From Candidatus Roizmanbacteria bacterium (GTDB taxonomy: Bacteria; Patescibacteriota; Microgenomatia; UBA1406; GWC2-37-13), in the NCBI GenBank assembly GCA_013335175.1, contig JAAXWC010000003.1, positions 54,156 to 118,155 of the forward strand: a stretch of 64,000 nt of DNA, read 5' to 3'. The notes under the pieces were generated by a model that ran no database searches, was not told where the DNA came from, and was given only the letters and a program-made list of their open reading frames with translations. This document shows, piece by piece, positions 51,441 through 59,964 of the stretch. The first letter of the stretch is position 1, and each line of letters starts with the position of its first letter. The translations under genes were made by a program, and so were the position numbers.

Positions 51441-53229
51441 TTAGTAGAAAGTCTTCAAGGTCAACTGTAGCTTTATCATATACTAGAGAAGTTATTCTTA
51501 AGATTTCTTGTGTAGTCTGATCTTTTGTCAGCGCCCCACCTTCTTTTTTTGCCAACCTTTCAATCGTTTCTATAGTAAAAATGTCTATATATCTTTGGAA
51601 AAGATAGTTTCTCCATCTGGGCGAATCTACTCCGTATTTATCAATTATTTTTTTTGCCATAGGCTTCTCAAGGTTTATCCAATATAGTCCTCGATCTACA
51701 TCCTGCTGTCTTTGCTCGACTGAAAAATGCCGTTCAGAGAAGACAACGGGAACACCGGGAAAATCCGGATCGTCCTGTCCTGAAAGCAAAACTAGCGGTG
51801 ACCTTGATCCTTTCTTTTTTTCTTCCCCCTGGCCTCCTCCTTTTCCTCCCCCTGAACCTAAACCACCCTTATCTATTGAAGATTCTCTAGTTCCGCCTCC
51901 TGATCCTTCGTCACCTTCTCCGCCTGTTGATGAACCTTTTCCGGAACCGCCCAATACTTCTGTAAAGAGTTTAGACATAAACTGATTCTTCCATTTATTA
52001 AGAATCTGGTTAAATTCATCTGTTGCCCTTATATTTTTCTCCTCTTCCTTTTTTGCATCTTTTTCGGCAATTTTTTCTCCCACTTCGTCAATTCTCTTTG
52101 CAATCCATTGTAATAAAGCTTTTGTCTTTTCATTGTCCGTGAGTCTTTCTCTGTCATTTTGAACACAGTCGTAATCTGGATCTTCTAGGATAGGACACGA
52201 GCATTCACCATATATATATTGTGCCTGGGGAAAATATCTCAAAAACCCTATCTGTTGCATGTTGTAAGAAGCTATGACACCAATTTCACCTATGATATCA
52301 ATACAATTAAGCTCTGGCTTTCTACCACCCCTACCAAATGGTAGCGAGGATGTTTTAAGCACCAACCTGCCTTTTTCATATCTATGGTTGGACATATAAA
52401 TCTTTTCACTTTCCCCAATGTCAGCAGAGGAGTCAAGTAATTCAGGAATTTCAAAAGAGAAAGGCTTTTCAAAACTTTCCAATGGCTCAATTTCTTCCAT
52501 TTTAAGTTTTTCGCATAAAGATCTTCCGTTGTGAATGACTGATACATTACTGAATTTAAGAGGGCTTCTTGCTTGAGGGTGATACTTCAATTTATCGCAA
52601 GTCCTTTGAGCAGGAAGATTGCGTGCAGGCAAGTTTTTAGGCTTAATTCCTTTCACTACTGTAAAGCCTGTTTCACCTAGATTGAGCTTTTGCATGATTG
52701 AAACCGGTATTATTGCCTCGTCTATTCCTGCAATTTCAAAAGCATCCGTCAGATTAATCTTTTTATCCTTAAATTCTGGGACAAAGCCATATTTTCTATT
52801 TTCATTAAAACCAAATATATTTATTTTTCCGTCTCTATATGTGACAAAGTGGGACTGTTGAAACATTTGTCTCATATAGAACTTTCCTCCGTTGCCATGT
52901 CCTCCGAATACTTTAACCTGTCGGCCTCGCGTAGCTGCGTTAGGATCACCCCACCATTTAAACGCTTTATCTATATCAGTGTATCCCATTCCGACAAAAT
53001 CAATACATTCAATGCTTGGAGGATTTTCCCGTGTCCCATCAGTAAAACGAAAAATGATAAATTGATCTTTGTCCGAAGCGCCTGTACGGCGATATGCGTC
53101 AACAGAGTTTTTCAGCCACTCTGCCAATCCTTTTTCATGACTAAAATTGAACCCATTACCCAATATGTCCAGAGTATTATCGTGAAAAACATTCGGCTCT
53201 TCTTTTATTTTTAATATGCTTGTTTGCAT
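51391..53229 (-). CDS. MORC-like GHKL ATPase
   Basis: 612 aa. The GHKL ATP site is complete: Glu37 with NSVDA (41-45), DFVGMG (77-82) and FGGHGNGGKF (108-117). An S5-like domain probably follows to about 400. A Gly/Ser-rich linker (about 425-478) leads to a helical C-terminal domain (RHFSVEQRQQDVDRGLYWIN). Related MORC/MutL-like ATPases occur in bacterial restriction-modification operons. Its ATG overlaps the previous stop (TAATG) behind a strong GGAGG site. Confidence 0.85.
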   Translation of the reverse strand: MQTSILKIKEEPNVFHDNTLDILGNGFNFSHEKGLAEWLKNSVDAYRRTGASDKDQFIIFRFTDGTRENPPSIECIDFVGMGYTDIDKAFKWWGDPNAATRGRQVKVFGGHGNGGKFYMRQMFQQSHFVTYRDGKINIFGFNENRKYGFVPEFKDKKINLTDAFEIAGIDEAIIPVSIMQKLNLGETGFTVVKGIKPKNLPARNLPAQRTCDKLKYHPQARSPLKFSNVSVIHNGRSLCEKLKMEEIEPLESFEKPFSFEIPELLDSSADIGESEKIYMSNHRYEKGRLVLKTSSLPFGRGGRKPELNCIDIIGEIGVIASYNMQQIGFLRYFPQAQYIYGECSCPILEDPDYDCVQNDRERLTDNEKTKALLQWIAKRIDEVGEKIAEKDAKKEEEKNIRATDEFNQILNKWKNQFMSKLFTEVLGGSGKGSSTGGEGDEGSGGGTRESSIDKGGLGSGGGKGGGQGEEKKKGSRSPLVLLSGQDDPDFPGVPVVFSERHFSVEQRQQDVDRGLYWINLEKPMAKKIIDKYGVDSPRWRNYLFQRYIDIFTIETIERLAKKEGGALTKDQTTQEILRITSLVYDKATVDLEDFLLNEKYSSTQRNDIQINQ

Positions 53230-53876
53230 TATCTCCCCCCTCCTTTACTACTCCTTACAAAGTCGATGTTCGCTTTAAATTTTTCCAATAAGTAATTATG
53301 ACATTCTCTAAGTTTCTTATATAACTCATCACTTCTTTCCTGAATAACACTAATTGCGTCCTCGACAGTTCTGAGTCTACCTAAGAAATCGTATTTATTT
53401 GTTCTGACAGTTACACCAAGGTAAGAGTAAAAATCTATATCGAGAATTTCATCAGGTCTTCCTTTCAAAAACAGCTCAACGGCCACAGATGATTTGAGTC
53501 GATCAAGCTCTTTTTGTTGATCAACAGTTAATTTAACCAGAGGCTGACTTTGAGCATTTATGTCTTTGTTCTGGGAGATACTTAGAAGCTTTTTTGCGTA
53601 AGTTATTCCTTTTGGAGTAAGAGAAAAGTACTTGTTGCCAGATAAGATATAACCCCCCTTTTTTAATTCACTGTATAAAGGTTTATGAATGATATCCCCA
53701 GTATCAGGATACTGGGGATATCCTTTCAGTTGAAAATCAGCCGCGAAATTCTTATAAGCAGCAACCGCGATGTCCTCAAATCTTACTTGCTTAGAGGCTC
53801 CATTTGATAATTGGTACAGCGATAATAGGATCTTTTGCGAACGCGTTAATTTTGATGTCCGAATTTCATTTTTCAT
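53229..53876 (-). CDS. winged-helix-like protein of the MORC operon
   Basis: 215 aa. The first 95 residues have the helix-helix-strand pattern of a winged helix (SQKILLSLYQLS, then FEDIAVAAYKNF, KPLYSELKKGGYI, KYFSLTPKGITYAKKLL). The rest is helical (about 120-210), with VEDAISVIQERSDELYKKLRECHNYLLEKFKANID likely forming a coiled coil. Probably binds DNA or the ATPase. It overlaps the MORC-like gene by one base. Confidence 0.65.
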   Translation of the reverse strand: MKNEIRTSKLTRSQKILLSLYQLSNGASKQVRFEDIAVAAYKNFAADFQLKGYPQYPDTGDIIHKPLYSELKKGGYILSGNKYFSLTPKGITYAKKLLSISQNKDINAQSQPLVKLTVDQQKELDRLKSSVAVELFLKGRPDEILDIDFYSYLGVTVRTNKYDFLGRLRTVEDAISVIQERSDELYKKLRECHNYLLEKFKANIDFVRSSKGGGR

Positions 53877-53904
53877 AGATATGCTTACAAAGAATTGTAT
53901 CTCA

Positions 53905-54132
53905 CTATAGATTGAATTTATTCTTATTATTTAAGGCAATTAAAAATTTCGACTTGGCCAGCTTAAGTTCACTCTCTACAGTTGTAAAAATTCGTTTGAA
54001 ATCCTCTTCCGAATACGAATAGTTATGCTTATTCGACAGATTCCCAAGAAGGCGGATATTTCTGATTACATTGTTTGTTCTGCTCCCAGCAAGCCTCTTA
54101 AATGTTGTGCTTTTAGTTTCTCCAGATCTCAT
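53905..54132 (-). CDS. small hypothetical protein, first gene of the MORC operon
   Basis: 75 aa, basic at the N-terminus. RNIRLLGNLSNKHNYSYSEEDFKRIF followed by a Lys-rich helix is a pattern I associate with small proteins in mobile elements, but I cannot name a family. It is 28 bases before the winged-helix gene and follows the operator-bearing promoter with a leader of about 34 bases. Confidence 0.55.
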   Translation of the reverse strand: MRSGETKSTTFKRLAGSRTNNVIRNIRLLGNLSNKHNYSYSEEDFKRIFTTVESELKLAKSKFLIALNNKNKFNL

Positions 54133-54166
54133 AAATGTTAGTAACTTATTTAGTTATTCGATAATA

Positions 54167-54195
54167 ATCGTACTATATATTAAATATATAGTCAA
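54167..54195 (-). promoter_or_regulatory. MORC operon promoter with palindromic operator in the spacer
   Basis: Minus strand TTGACT (54190-54195), 17 bases, TACGAT (54167-54172). Arms ACTATATAT and ATATATAGT (54172-54192, centre TAA) fill the spacer. This repeats the layout of the integrase promoter with a different operator sequence. Confidence 0.65.
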
Positions 54196-54288
54196 CAGAA
54201 TTAAAATATAAAGTATGACAATAATCGCTAGAGTTTAAGTAAAAAAATCATTTTCTGTTTACAAAAAAATGTTATTATATTTACTAAT

Positions 54289-55419
54289 ATGACTGGAAAG
54301 CTAGGAATAATTGATCTTTTTTCAGGCTGTGGAGGCTCTGCTTTAGGCTTTCAGCAGGCTGGCTTCCCTATAAAAGTGGCTGTTGATATAGATAATAATG
54401 CTTCCGAATCTTTCAAAATTAACTTCCCAAATTGTAAGGTCTTCTCATCTGATATAAGCTACATATCGGGTAAAGAGCTGTTGGACGCAGGAGGCTTCAG
54501 GAACGGAAATGAGGCAATACTTATAGCATGTCCACCTTGCCAGGGTTTTTCGAGTGCACGAAGGAATTCTCAAAGATTAAGTGATCCAAGAAATAAACTG
54601 ATATATGAGTTTTTGCGAGTAGTTGAAGAGATAAGACCATTAGCGTTTGTATTAGAAAATGTTCCGGGGCTTGCCACAGGCATTGGTAAGCCGCTATTTA
54701 TTCAGATTCTTCAAAAGCTAAGCGAACTAGGATATCAAACGATTTATGATGTAGTCAATACTGCTGATTATGGCGTACCTCAAAGAAGGAAAAGGCTTGT
54801 TCTTCTAGGAACAAATAATGCTAAGATTAGACTTACCTTTCCCTGCAAAACAAATGCTGATCCCGGAACAGCTAGCGATTTACCTCCTTGGAAATCTGTA
54901 CGTGAAGCAATTGCTGATTTGCCGAAAATAAATGCTGGGGAAAAAAGTCCTACTGACCCTATACACTGTTCAGCAAGTCTTGCGGATATTAATCTCCAAA
55001 GACTCAGATTTACTCCATGGGATGGAGGAGACAGAACATCCTGGCCTGAAGACTTAGTTCTTGAATGCCATAAAAACGCGGATGGACATAAAGATGTGTA
55101 TGGAAGAATGCGATGGGATTATCCTTCGCCGACAATGACGGGCGGCTGCGGTATGATATCAAAAGGAAGATTCGGCCATCCAGAACAAAATAGAGCAATA
55201 TCTTTGCGAGAAGCCGCAAGACTGCAGACATTTCCAGACGAGTTCAAATTTATAGGTAACTTTGGAGAAATTGCGAGACAAATCGGAAATGCAGTTCCAC
55301 CTTTACTTGCTAAGCGAGCAGCGGAATCACTTCAGTATTCAATTGATGAACTGGAAGTATCGGAGAAGATGCACCCTAACTTCTATCAGGAATATCCTTA
55401 TTCTCAAGAAAACGTATAA
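54289..55419 (+). CDS. C5 cytosine DNA methyltransferase
   Basis: 376 aa. Motif I DLFSGCGGSALGFQQAG, motif IV PPCQGFS with catalytic Cys84, motif VI ENV (123-125), motif VIII QRRKRLVLLG and motif X RQIGNAVPPLLAKRAAES are all present, so it should be active. The target-recognition region (about 200-270) is short, and I cannot read the site. Divergent from the MORC operon; its 3' end overlaps vsr. Confidence 0.95.
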   Translation: MTGKLGIIDLFSGCGGSALGFQQAGFPIKVAVDIDNNASESFKINFPNCKVFSSDISYISGKELLDAGGFRNGNEAILIACPPCQGFSSARRNSQRLSDPRNKLIYEFLRVVEEIRPLAFVLENVPGLATGIGKPLFIQILQKLSELGYQTIYDVVNTADYGVPQRRKRLVLLGTNNAKIRLTFPCKTNADPGTASDLPPWKSVREAIADLPKINAGEKSPTDPIHCSASLADINLQRLRFTPWDGGDRTSWPEDLVLECHKNADGHKDVYGRMRWDYPSPTMTGGCGMISKGRFGHPEQNRAISLREAARLQTFPDEFKFIGNFGEIARQIGNAVPPLLAKRAAESLQYSIDELEVSEKMHPNFYQEYPYSQENV

Positions 55420-55795
55420 TCCGTTTAAACGATTTTTCGGGAGACTTGGTGATTTGTTTATCCCAAAAGTGTAAGACATGCCATCCCTCTTTCCTTAGTT
55501 TTCTTCTAACTCGTCGATCTCTTTTTATATTTTCACTAATTTTTTTTGACCAAAAGGGCTGTAGAGAAGCTTCTATTTGCTTAAAATATTTGCCATGCCA
55601 AAACTCTCCATCAATAAATACAAGGGTCATTTTTTCAGGAAATGCTATATCAGGCTTACCCATTATGGGTAAATGTTTTTCAAAATTTATCTTTGCAGAA
55701 TCAAGTAAGGAGAAAATCAGGAGCTCGGGTTTCGTATTCTTAGATTTGATCTGGGACATATTGAAACTACGTTGTTTCTTGGTTAGTTTGTCCAT
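55376..55795 (-). CDS. vsr: Vsr-type mismatch endonuclease
   Basis: 139 aa from ATG 55795. The Vsr hallmarks are SQIKSKNTKPELLIF, GKPDIAF with the catalytic Asp, DGEFWHGK, and WHVLHFWDKQI. Vsr nicks T:G mismatches left by deamination of 5-methylcytosine, so it fits the convergent methyltransferase whose gene it overlaps by 44 bases. Confidence 0.92.
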   Translation of the reverse strand: MDKLTKKQRSFNMSQIKSKNTKPELLIFSLLDSAKINFEKHLPIMGKPDIAFPEKMTLVFIDGEFWHGKYFKQIEASLQPFWSKKISENIKRDRRVRRKLRKEGWHVLHFWDKQITKSPEKSFKRIIRFLENKDIPDRS

Positions 55796-55861
55796 CAACT
55801 AATTTTACTACTTTGTATTTAGAAGCATTTTATATAACACGTCAAACCAACTGACGATGTG

Positions 55862-56083
55862 TTACTTAACATACTCCCAAATATCCTTAACTGTTACGCC
55901 AATAGCTTCTGCCACATCACAAGATAACGATAAAGTTATCCGATTCCTTTTCCCCTCCTCTAGGTTTTTGAAAGTTGTAATGGACAAATGAGCTTTCTCA
56001 GCCGCATCTTCGATTGATATGCTTTTGCTCTCTCTCAACTGTTTGACTCTATCACCAAACATTTTTGAAAAATTTGGTTCCAT
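55862..56083 (-). CDS. XRE-family HTH regulator
   Basis: 73 aa, a single HTH domain: FGDRVKQLRESKSISIEDAAEKAHLSITTFKNLEEGKRNRIT. The size and position suggest a controller protein for the methyltransferase/Vsr pair or for the integrase. Divergent from integrase 2 with 136 bases between. Confidence 0.85.
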   Translation of the reverse strand: MEPNFSKMFGDRVKQLRESKSISIEDAAEKAHLSITTFKNLEEGKRNRITLSLSCDVAEAIGVTVKDIWEYVK

Positions 56084-56219
56084 AAATTTATCTGAAATAG
56101 TAACTGGTCAAAATTATAGTACTGAATTGTGAATTAATTCTTTAGTTTATTTGCTACAGATACTGATGTTTTTCCGCTCGTTTTCATCATAATAATCTTA
56201 TTACTAATTCATTATTAAT

Positions 56220-57785
56220 ATGACTAACTCAAATATTAGCAAGGCTAAAAATGCGATTATTTATGCCCGGGTTTCAACGGAGGAACAGGTAGACAACTTC
56301 TCTCTCAACACTCAAGTTGAGCTTTGCGAAAATGAAGCGAGGAAGCAAAACTATAAGGTCATAAAGATATTCAGAGAGGAAGGAAGATCGGCAAAAACCA
56401 TTTCCGGAAGGCCAACGCTTCTTGAATTAATCCAGTTCTGTAATAAAAATAGGAAAAAAGTTAATGCTGTATTTATTTATAGAATTGATCGCTTATCGAG
56501 GAACGCATTTGATTATTGGACAATTAAAAACAAACTTTTATCCTTCGGGGTACAGGTTGTATCAACCGCAGAACCCATTGGCACCAGTCCTGTAGAAGTC
56601 TTTATGGAGTCTACTTTTGCATCAATGGCACAAATGGATAATGCAATACGAGGTGAACGAGCACATAATGGCATGAAGGCGCGCTTATTAGCGGGTTACT
56701 GTAACTCTTCAGCACCATTAGGCTATATAAAACAAAATAAACTCGCGGAGAAGGATCCTAAAACTTTTCATCTAGTGAAACTTGCATGGGATCTTTTTGC
56801 TTCAGGCATGTTGAGTATTAATGAAATAGTAGATATATTAAACGAAAAAGGTTTACGAACAAAATACAATCAGGCGATTAAATGTAGAACTTTATATAAA
56901 TTGTTTAGTAACAAATTTTATATGGGTGTACTCGTGTCAAAAGCGAATAACTTAGAAGCAAAAGGACAACATATTCCTATGGTGTCTCGTCGGCAGTTTT
57001 TTCAGGTACAAGAATTGATTCATTGGAAAGATCATAATAAAATAGCAGAGGCAACACGGATACAAAATAATATTGATTTTCCATATAAGCGTAATCTCTT
57101 GTGTGGTAAATGTGGAGCTCATTTAACAGCGTCGTGGTCTAAAGGTCGTCATACGCGTGTACCATACTATCGATGCGCACGTGGATGCACGGGCAAATCT
57201 GTAAATGCCAGACTTATTCATAAGCTTATGGACGAGATCGCAGCATCCACAAGCATATCTTCAACTGATACTTTTAAGCTCACTCATATGTTTAAAAAAT
57301 ACAAGAAAGATATAACTGAAGATGTTAGAAGTAAGCTGCTAGGCATCAGCGGAAAGATGACCTTATTGAACAATGAAAAACAGCTTACTGTAAGAAGAAA
57401 CCTTGACGGAGTGTTTTCAGATGAGATATATAAAGAGCAGATAGAATTAATTGATAAACAGTTAGCTTTACTCACGGAGGAAAGGAGAAAAATCACTTTA
57501 TATAAAACGGACAGTAACAAAATAAATAGAGAATTCGAGATACTCACTGAGAGCTTTCCTTTAACATTCAAAATGGCTCATCCTGCACAGAGAAAAGCAC
57601 TAATTGAGTTTTGTTATCCAGAGGGCTTCGTTTGGGATTACCAAGGGAGTTTGATAAGATCATCCGATAATACTAGGCAGAAAAATGAAGAAATGTACGC
57701 ATTAGTTTTACAAGTATTTCTCGACATAATAGACTCACAACTACTTCCCACTAGCATATCTAGGGAGGAGTACCTATCACCCTGA
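56220..57785 (+). CDS. large serine recombinase (integrase 2)
   Basis: 521 aa. The resolvase domain (10-160) opens AIIYARVSTEEQ with the nucleophile Ser; a recombinase domain (about 170-270) and a zinc ribbon (LCGKCGAHLTASWSKG, then YRCARGC) follow, then a coiled coil. It is unlike integrase 1 in sequence and more AT-rich. It may belong to a smaller element nested in the large one; no att repeats were found next to it. Confidence 0.92.
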   Translation: MTNSNISKAKNAIIYARVSTEEQVDNFSLNTQVELCENEARKQNYKVIKIFREEGRSAKTISGRPTLLELIQFCNKNRKKVNAVFIYRIDRLSRNAFDYWTIKNKLLSFGVQVVSTAEPIGTSPVEVFMESTFASMAQMDNAIRGERAHNGMKARLLAGYCNSSAPLGYIKQNKLAEKDPKTFHLVKLAWDLFASGMLSINEIVDILNEKGLRTKYNQAIKCRTLYKLFSNKFYMGVLVSKANNLEAKGQHIPMVSRRQFFQVQELIHWKDHNKIAEATRIQNNIDFPYKRNLLCGKCGAHLTASWSKGRHTRVPYYRCARGCTGKSVNARLIHKLMDEIAASTSISSTDTFKLTHMFKKYKKDITEDVRSKLLGISGKMTLLNNEKQLTVRRNLDGVFSDEIYKEQIELIDKQLALLTEERRKITLYKTDSNKINREFEILTESFPLTFKMAHPAQRKALIEFCYPEGFVWDYQGSLIRSSDNTRQKNEEMYALVLQVFLDIIDSQLLPTSISREEYLSP

Positions 57786-57911
57786 TCGATAACGAACTAC
57801 TATCCCTTTATAGTTTCAAGCATGAGAGTCAAACATATGAAGAAAAAGATGAATGATCAAATGGAAAAATTGAATGGATGTCGAACAATGCAAGCAAACA
57901 TAGATCGCACC

Positions 57912-58538
57912 TTATAAAGACGAAAAAGGGATGACCTTTACTACTTTACCCACGATATCCACTAATCCGTTTTCAAAATCTTCTACAGTAAGAATAATAG
58001 GTGGAAAATTTTCGGTAGACTCTGATATTAACGCAACTGTTTTGGGGTCTGTATTCTCATTTATTTTAATCTTTTTAATGTTGACTAACCCCTCATTGAC
58101 AATGACACCATATTCGCTATTATTTGGTCGTTTAGAACTGTCTGCAATAATATAATCTCCCTCTCGAATTTGGTACTTTCCTTCAACCTTAGCTTCGTTC
58201 ATTGAGTTGCCGACAGCTTTTAGTGAAAATAGATTTCTTCCTGAAGACACAATGCTTGGGGAAACTTTTAAATATCCCTGAATGTTGTCTTGCGCAATAA
58301 ATGTGGCAGGACCACAATTTGCCGATCCATATATAGGAACAGCAACTAAATTGGTAGGCACTGAAGAGCTTAGTTGGTAATCAGAAGTTAAAAATCCTCG
58401 ATCGACCAATTTTTGCAGGTGAAACTTTACGTTTTGAGGGTTAAGTATTCCAACTTGATCACCAATTTGCCTTAACGTCATATTTTTCAGTGAGACTGAC
58501 TTTGCTAAATTTAGTAGCTTCTGTTGATTGATATGCAT
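57912..58538 (-). CDS. LexA-like repressor with S24 domain, element-borne
   Basis: 208 aa from MHINQQKLLN. Winged-helix-like N-terminus (1-55), then S24: scissile Cys75-Gly76 (SANCGPA), nucleophile Ser112 (GNSMNEAK), base Lys155 or Lys156. Ser112 and the Lys are in the usual spacing. It should act as a damage-responsive repressor of the element. TATAAT (58545-58550) ends six bases before the ATG. Confidence 0.85.
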   Translation of the reverse strand: MHINQQKLLNLAKSVSLKNMTLRQIGDQVGILNPQNVKFHLQKLVDRGFLTSDYQLSSSVPTNLVAVPIYGSANCGPATFIAQDNIQGYLKVSPSIVSSGRNLFSLKAVGNSMNEAKVEGKYQIREGDYIIADSSKRPNNSEYGVIVNEGLVNIKKIKINENTDPKTVALISESTENFPPIILTVEDFENGLVDIVGKVVKVIPFSSL

Positions 58539-58598
58539 ACCTATATTATACACAAAAATTCTCTAAGCACATTTTGTTTTATAGTGCCAATTTACTTA

Positions 58599-58627
58599 TT
58601 GACAAGCTTATTAACAACTACTATACT
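58599..58627 (+). promoter_or_regulatory. near-consensus promoter of the DUF2188-MBL operon
   Basis: TTGACA (58599-58604), 17 bases, TATACT (58622-58627), 33 bases before the DUF2188 ATG. It is among the best promoters in the window and is divergent from the LexA-like gene, which may control it. Confidence 0.75.
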
Positions 58628-58660
58628 TTTTCTATTTCATTAATAATTTAGTACAAAACT

Positions 58661-58900
58661 ATGGCAAATTATCATGTTACCAAGAACAATGACCACGGAT
58701 GGAACGTAAGAAAAGAAGGTGGTCAAAAAGCAAGCATTACCGTTGACACCCAACGTGAAGCTGAAAAATTAGCAAAACAATATTCTGGGAATTCAGGTGG
58801 TGGCGAAGTCCGGATCCACGGCGAAGATGGAAAAATCCGGGACAGCGATACAGTTTCTCCGGGGAATGATCCAAATCCACCCCGAGATAATAAACACTAA
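58661..58900 (+). CDS. DUF2188 protein
   Basis: 79 aa. YHVTKNNDHGWNVRKEGGQKAS, then EAEKLAKQYSGNSGGGEVRIHGEDGKIRDSDT match DUF2188, a short all-beta-and-helix domain of unknown function. Its stop is one base before the MBL gene start, so it is the first gene of a four-gene operon. Confidence 0.88.
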   Translation: MANYHVTKNNDHGWNVRKEGGQKASITVDTQREAEKLAKQYSGNSGGGEVRIHGEDGKIRDSDTVSPGNDPNPPRDNKH

Positions 58901-58901
58901 T

Positions 58902-59954
58902 ATGGCATACGAAATAGATTATTTACCAGTTGGTAATGGAGAAAGCAGTGGCGACGCAATTATACTGCGATTCGGTAATTTACTAGGAGAGAGAAAGGAA
59001 CAGACTATAGTTGTTATTGATGGCGGATTCAAGGAAACTGGAGAGCAAATTATTGAACACATAAGAAAATATTACTCTACCAACATAGTTGATCTTGTAA
59101 TAGCTACTCACCTCGATAGAGATCATATTTCGGGTTTATATCCAATTTTAGAAAATCTTCAGGTTACCCATTTACTTATGCATCGGCCTTGGGAACATGC
59201 AGAGAATATAAAAAAATTATTTGTTAATAAAAAAATTACGCAATCTGGACTGGAGGAGAAGATTGAGAAATCGTTGCAACAAGTAGTAGATTTGGAAGAT
59301 TTAGCTCTCAAGAAAAAGGTAGAGATTGTTGAGCCATTCCAAGGAGTTAAGGGTTATGGAATGACGGTTTTAGGTCCTTCAATCGACTACTATGAAAAGC
59401 TGATACCACTATTTGATGGTACACCCCAACCAATTATGATATTGGAACAATTAATGGGTGCCACAAAGTCAGCCTTGGAGTCTGCGATTGAATGGATTGA
59501 TGATAAATTCGGAATCGACCTACTAAATAATGATGAAGAAGAAACGAGTCCGGAAAATAATACGAGTGCCATTGTTCTATTCCAAATAGATGGCCATAAG
59601 TTGCTTTTTACAGGCGATGCAGGAAAAACTGCTTTGCATTTAGCAGCTGATTATGCGGATTCATTAGGAATTCCTCTGACTGATCTTAATTTTATGGACG
59701 TTCCACATCATGGAAGCAAGCACAATATTAGTAGCAAAGTTCTACAACGAATGAAGGCGCCAATAGCATATGTGTCTGCTTCCAAAGAAGCGCCTAAACA
59801 TCCAGCTAAAAAGGTTACAAACGGTCTTAATAAAATTGGTGCTAGAGTCTTTGTGACTAGAGGATCAATCTTAAATTTTCATCATGATACACCAGTAAGG
59901 GAAGGTTGGGTGGCGGCCGCTGAAGAACCGTTTTATGAAAAAGTTGAAAAATAA
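58902..59954 (+). CDS. ComEC-like MBL-fold hydrolase, first copy
   Basis: 350 aa from MAYEIDYLPVGNGESSGDAI. Metal ligands THLDRDH (His70, Asp72, Asp74, His75), FTGDAG and DVPHHGSKH are present, as in the MBL domain of ComEC; no membrane helices. An insertion at about 85-200 could bind a partner. The substrate may be DNA or a nucleotide. Its tail overlaps a possible start of the four-TM gene. Confidence 0.88.
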   Translation: MAYEIDYLPVGNGESSGDAIILRFGNLLGERKEQTIVVIDGGFKETGEQIIEHIRKYYSTNIVDLVIATHLDRDHISGLYPILENLQVTHLLMHRPWEHAENIKKLFVNKKITQSGLEEKIEKSLQQVVDLEDLALKKKVEIVEPFQGVKGYGMTVLGPSIDYYEKLIPLFDGTPQPIMILEQLMGATKSALESAIEWIDDKFGIDLLNNDEEETSPENNTSAIVLFQIDGHKLLFTGDAGKTALHLAADYADSLGIPLTDLNFMDVPHHGSKHNISSKVLQRMKAPIAYVSASKEAPKHPAKKVTNGLNKIGARVFVTRGSILNFHHDTPVREGWVAAAEEPFYEKVEK

Positions 59955-59964
59955 ATTAATATCT

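Noticed and set aside
57823..57918. 31-codon plus-strand frame after integrase 2
   Set aside because: Short, very Lys/Met-rich, no promoter or coupling, and it overlaps the end of the opposite LexA-like gene.
58797..58901. 35-residue N-terminal extension of the first MBL hydrolase
   Set aside because: It overlaps the DUF2188 gene in another frame; the ATG at 58902 lies just after the DUF2188 stop.
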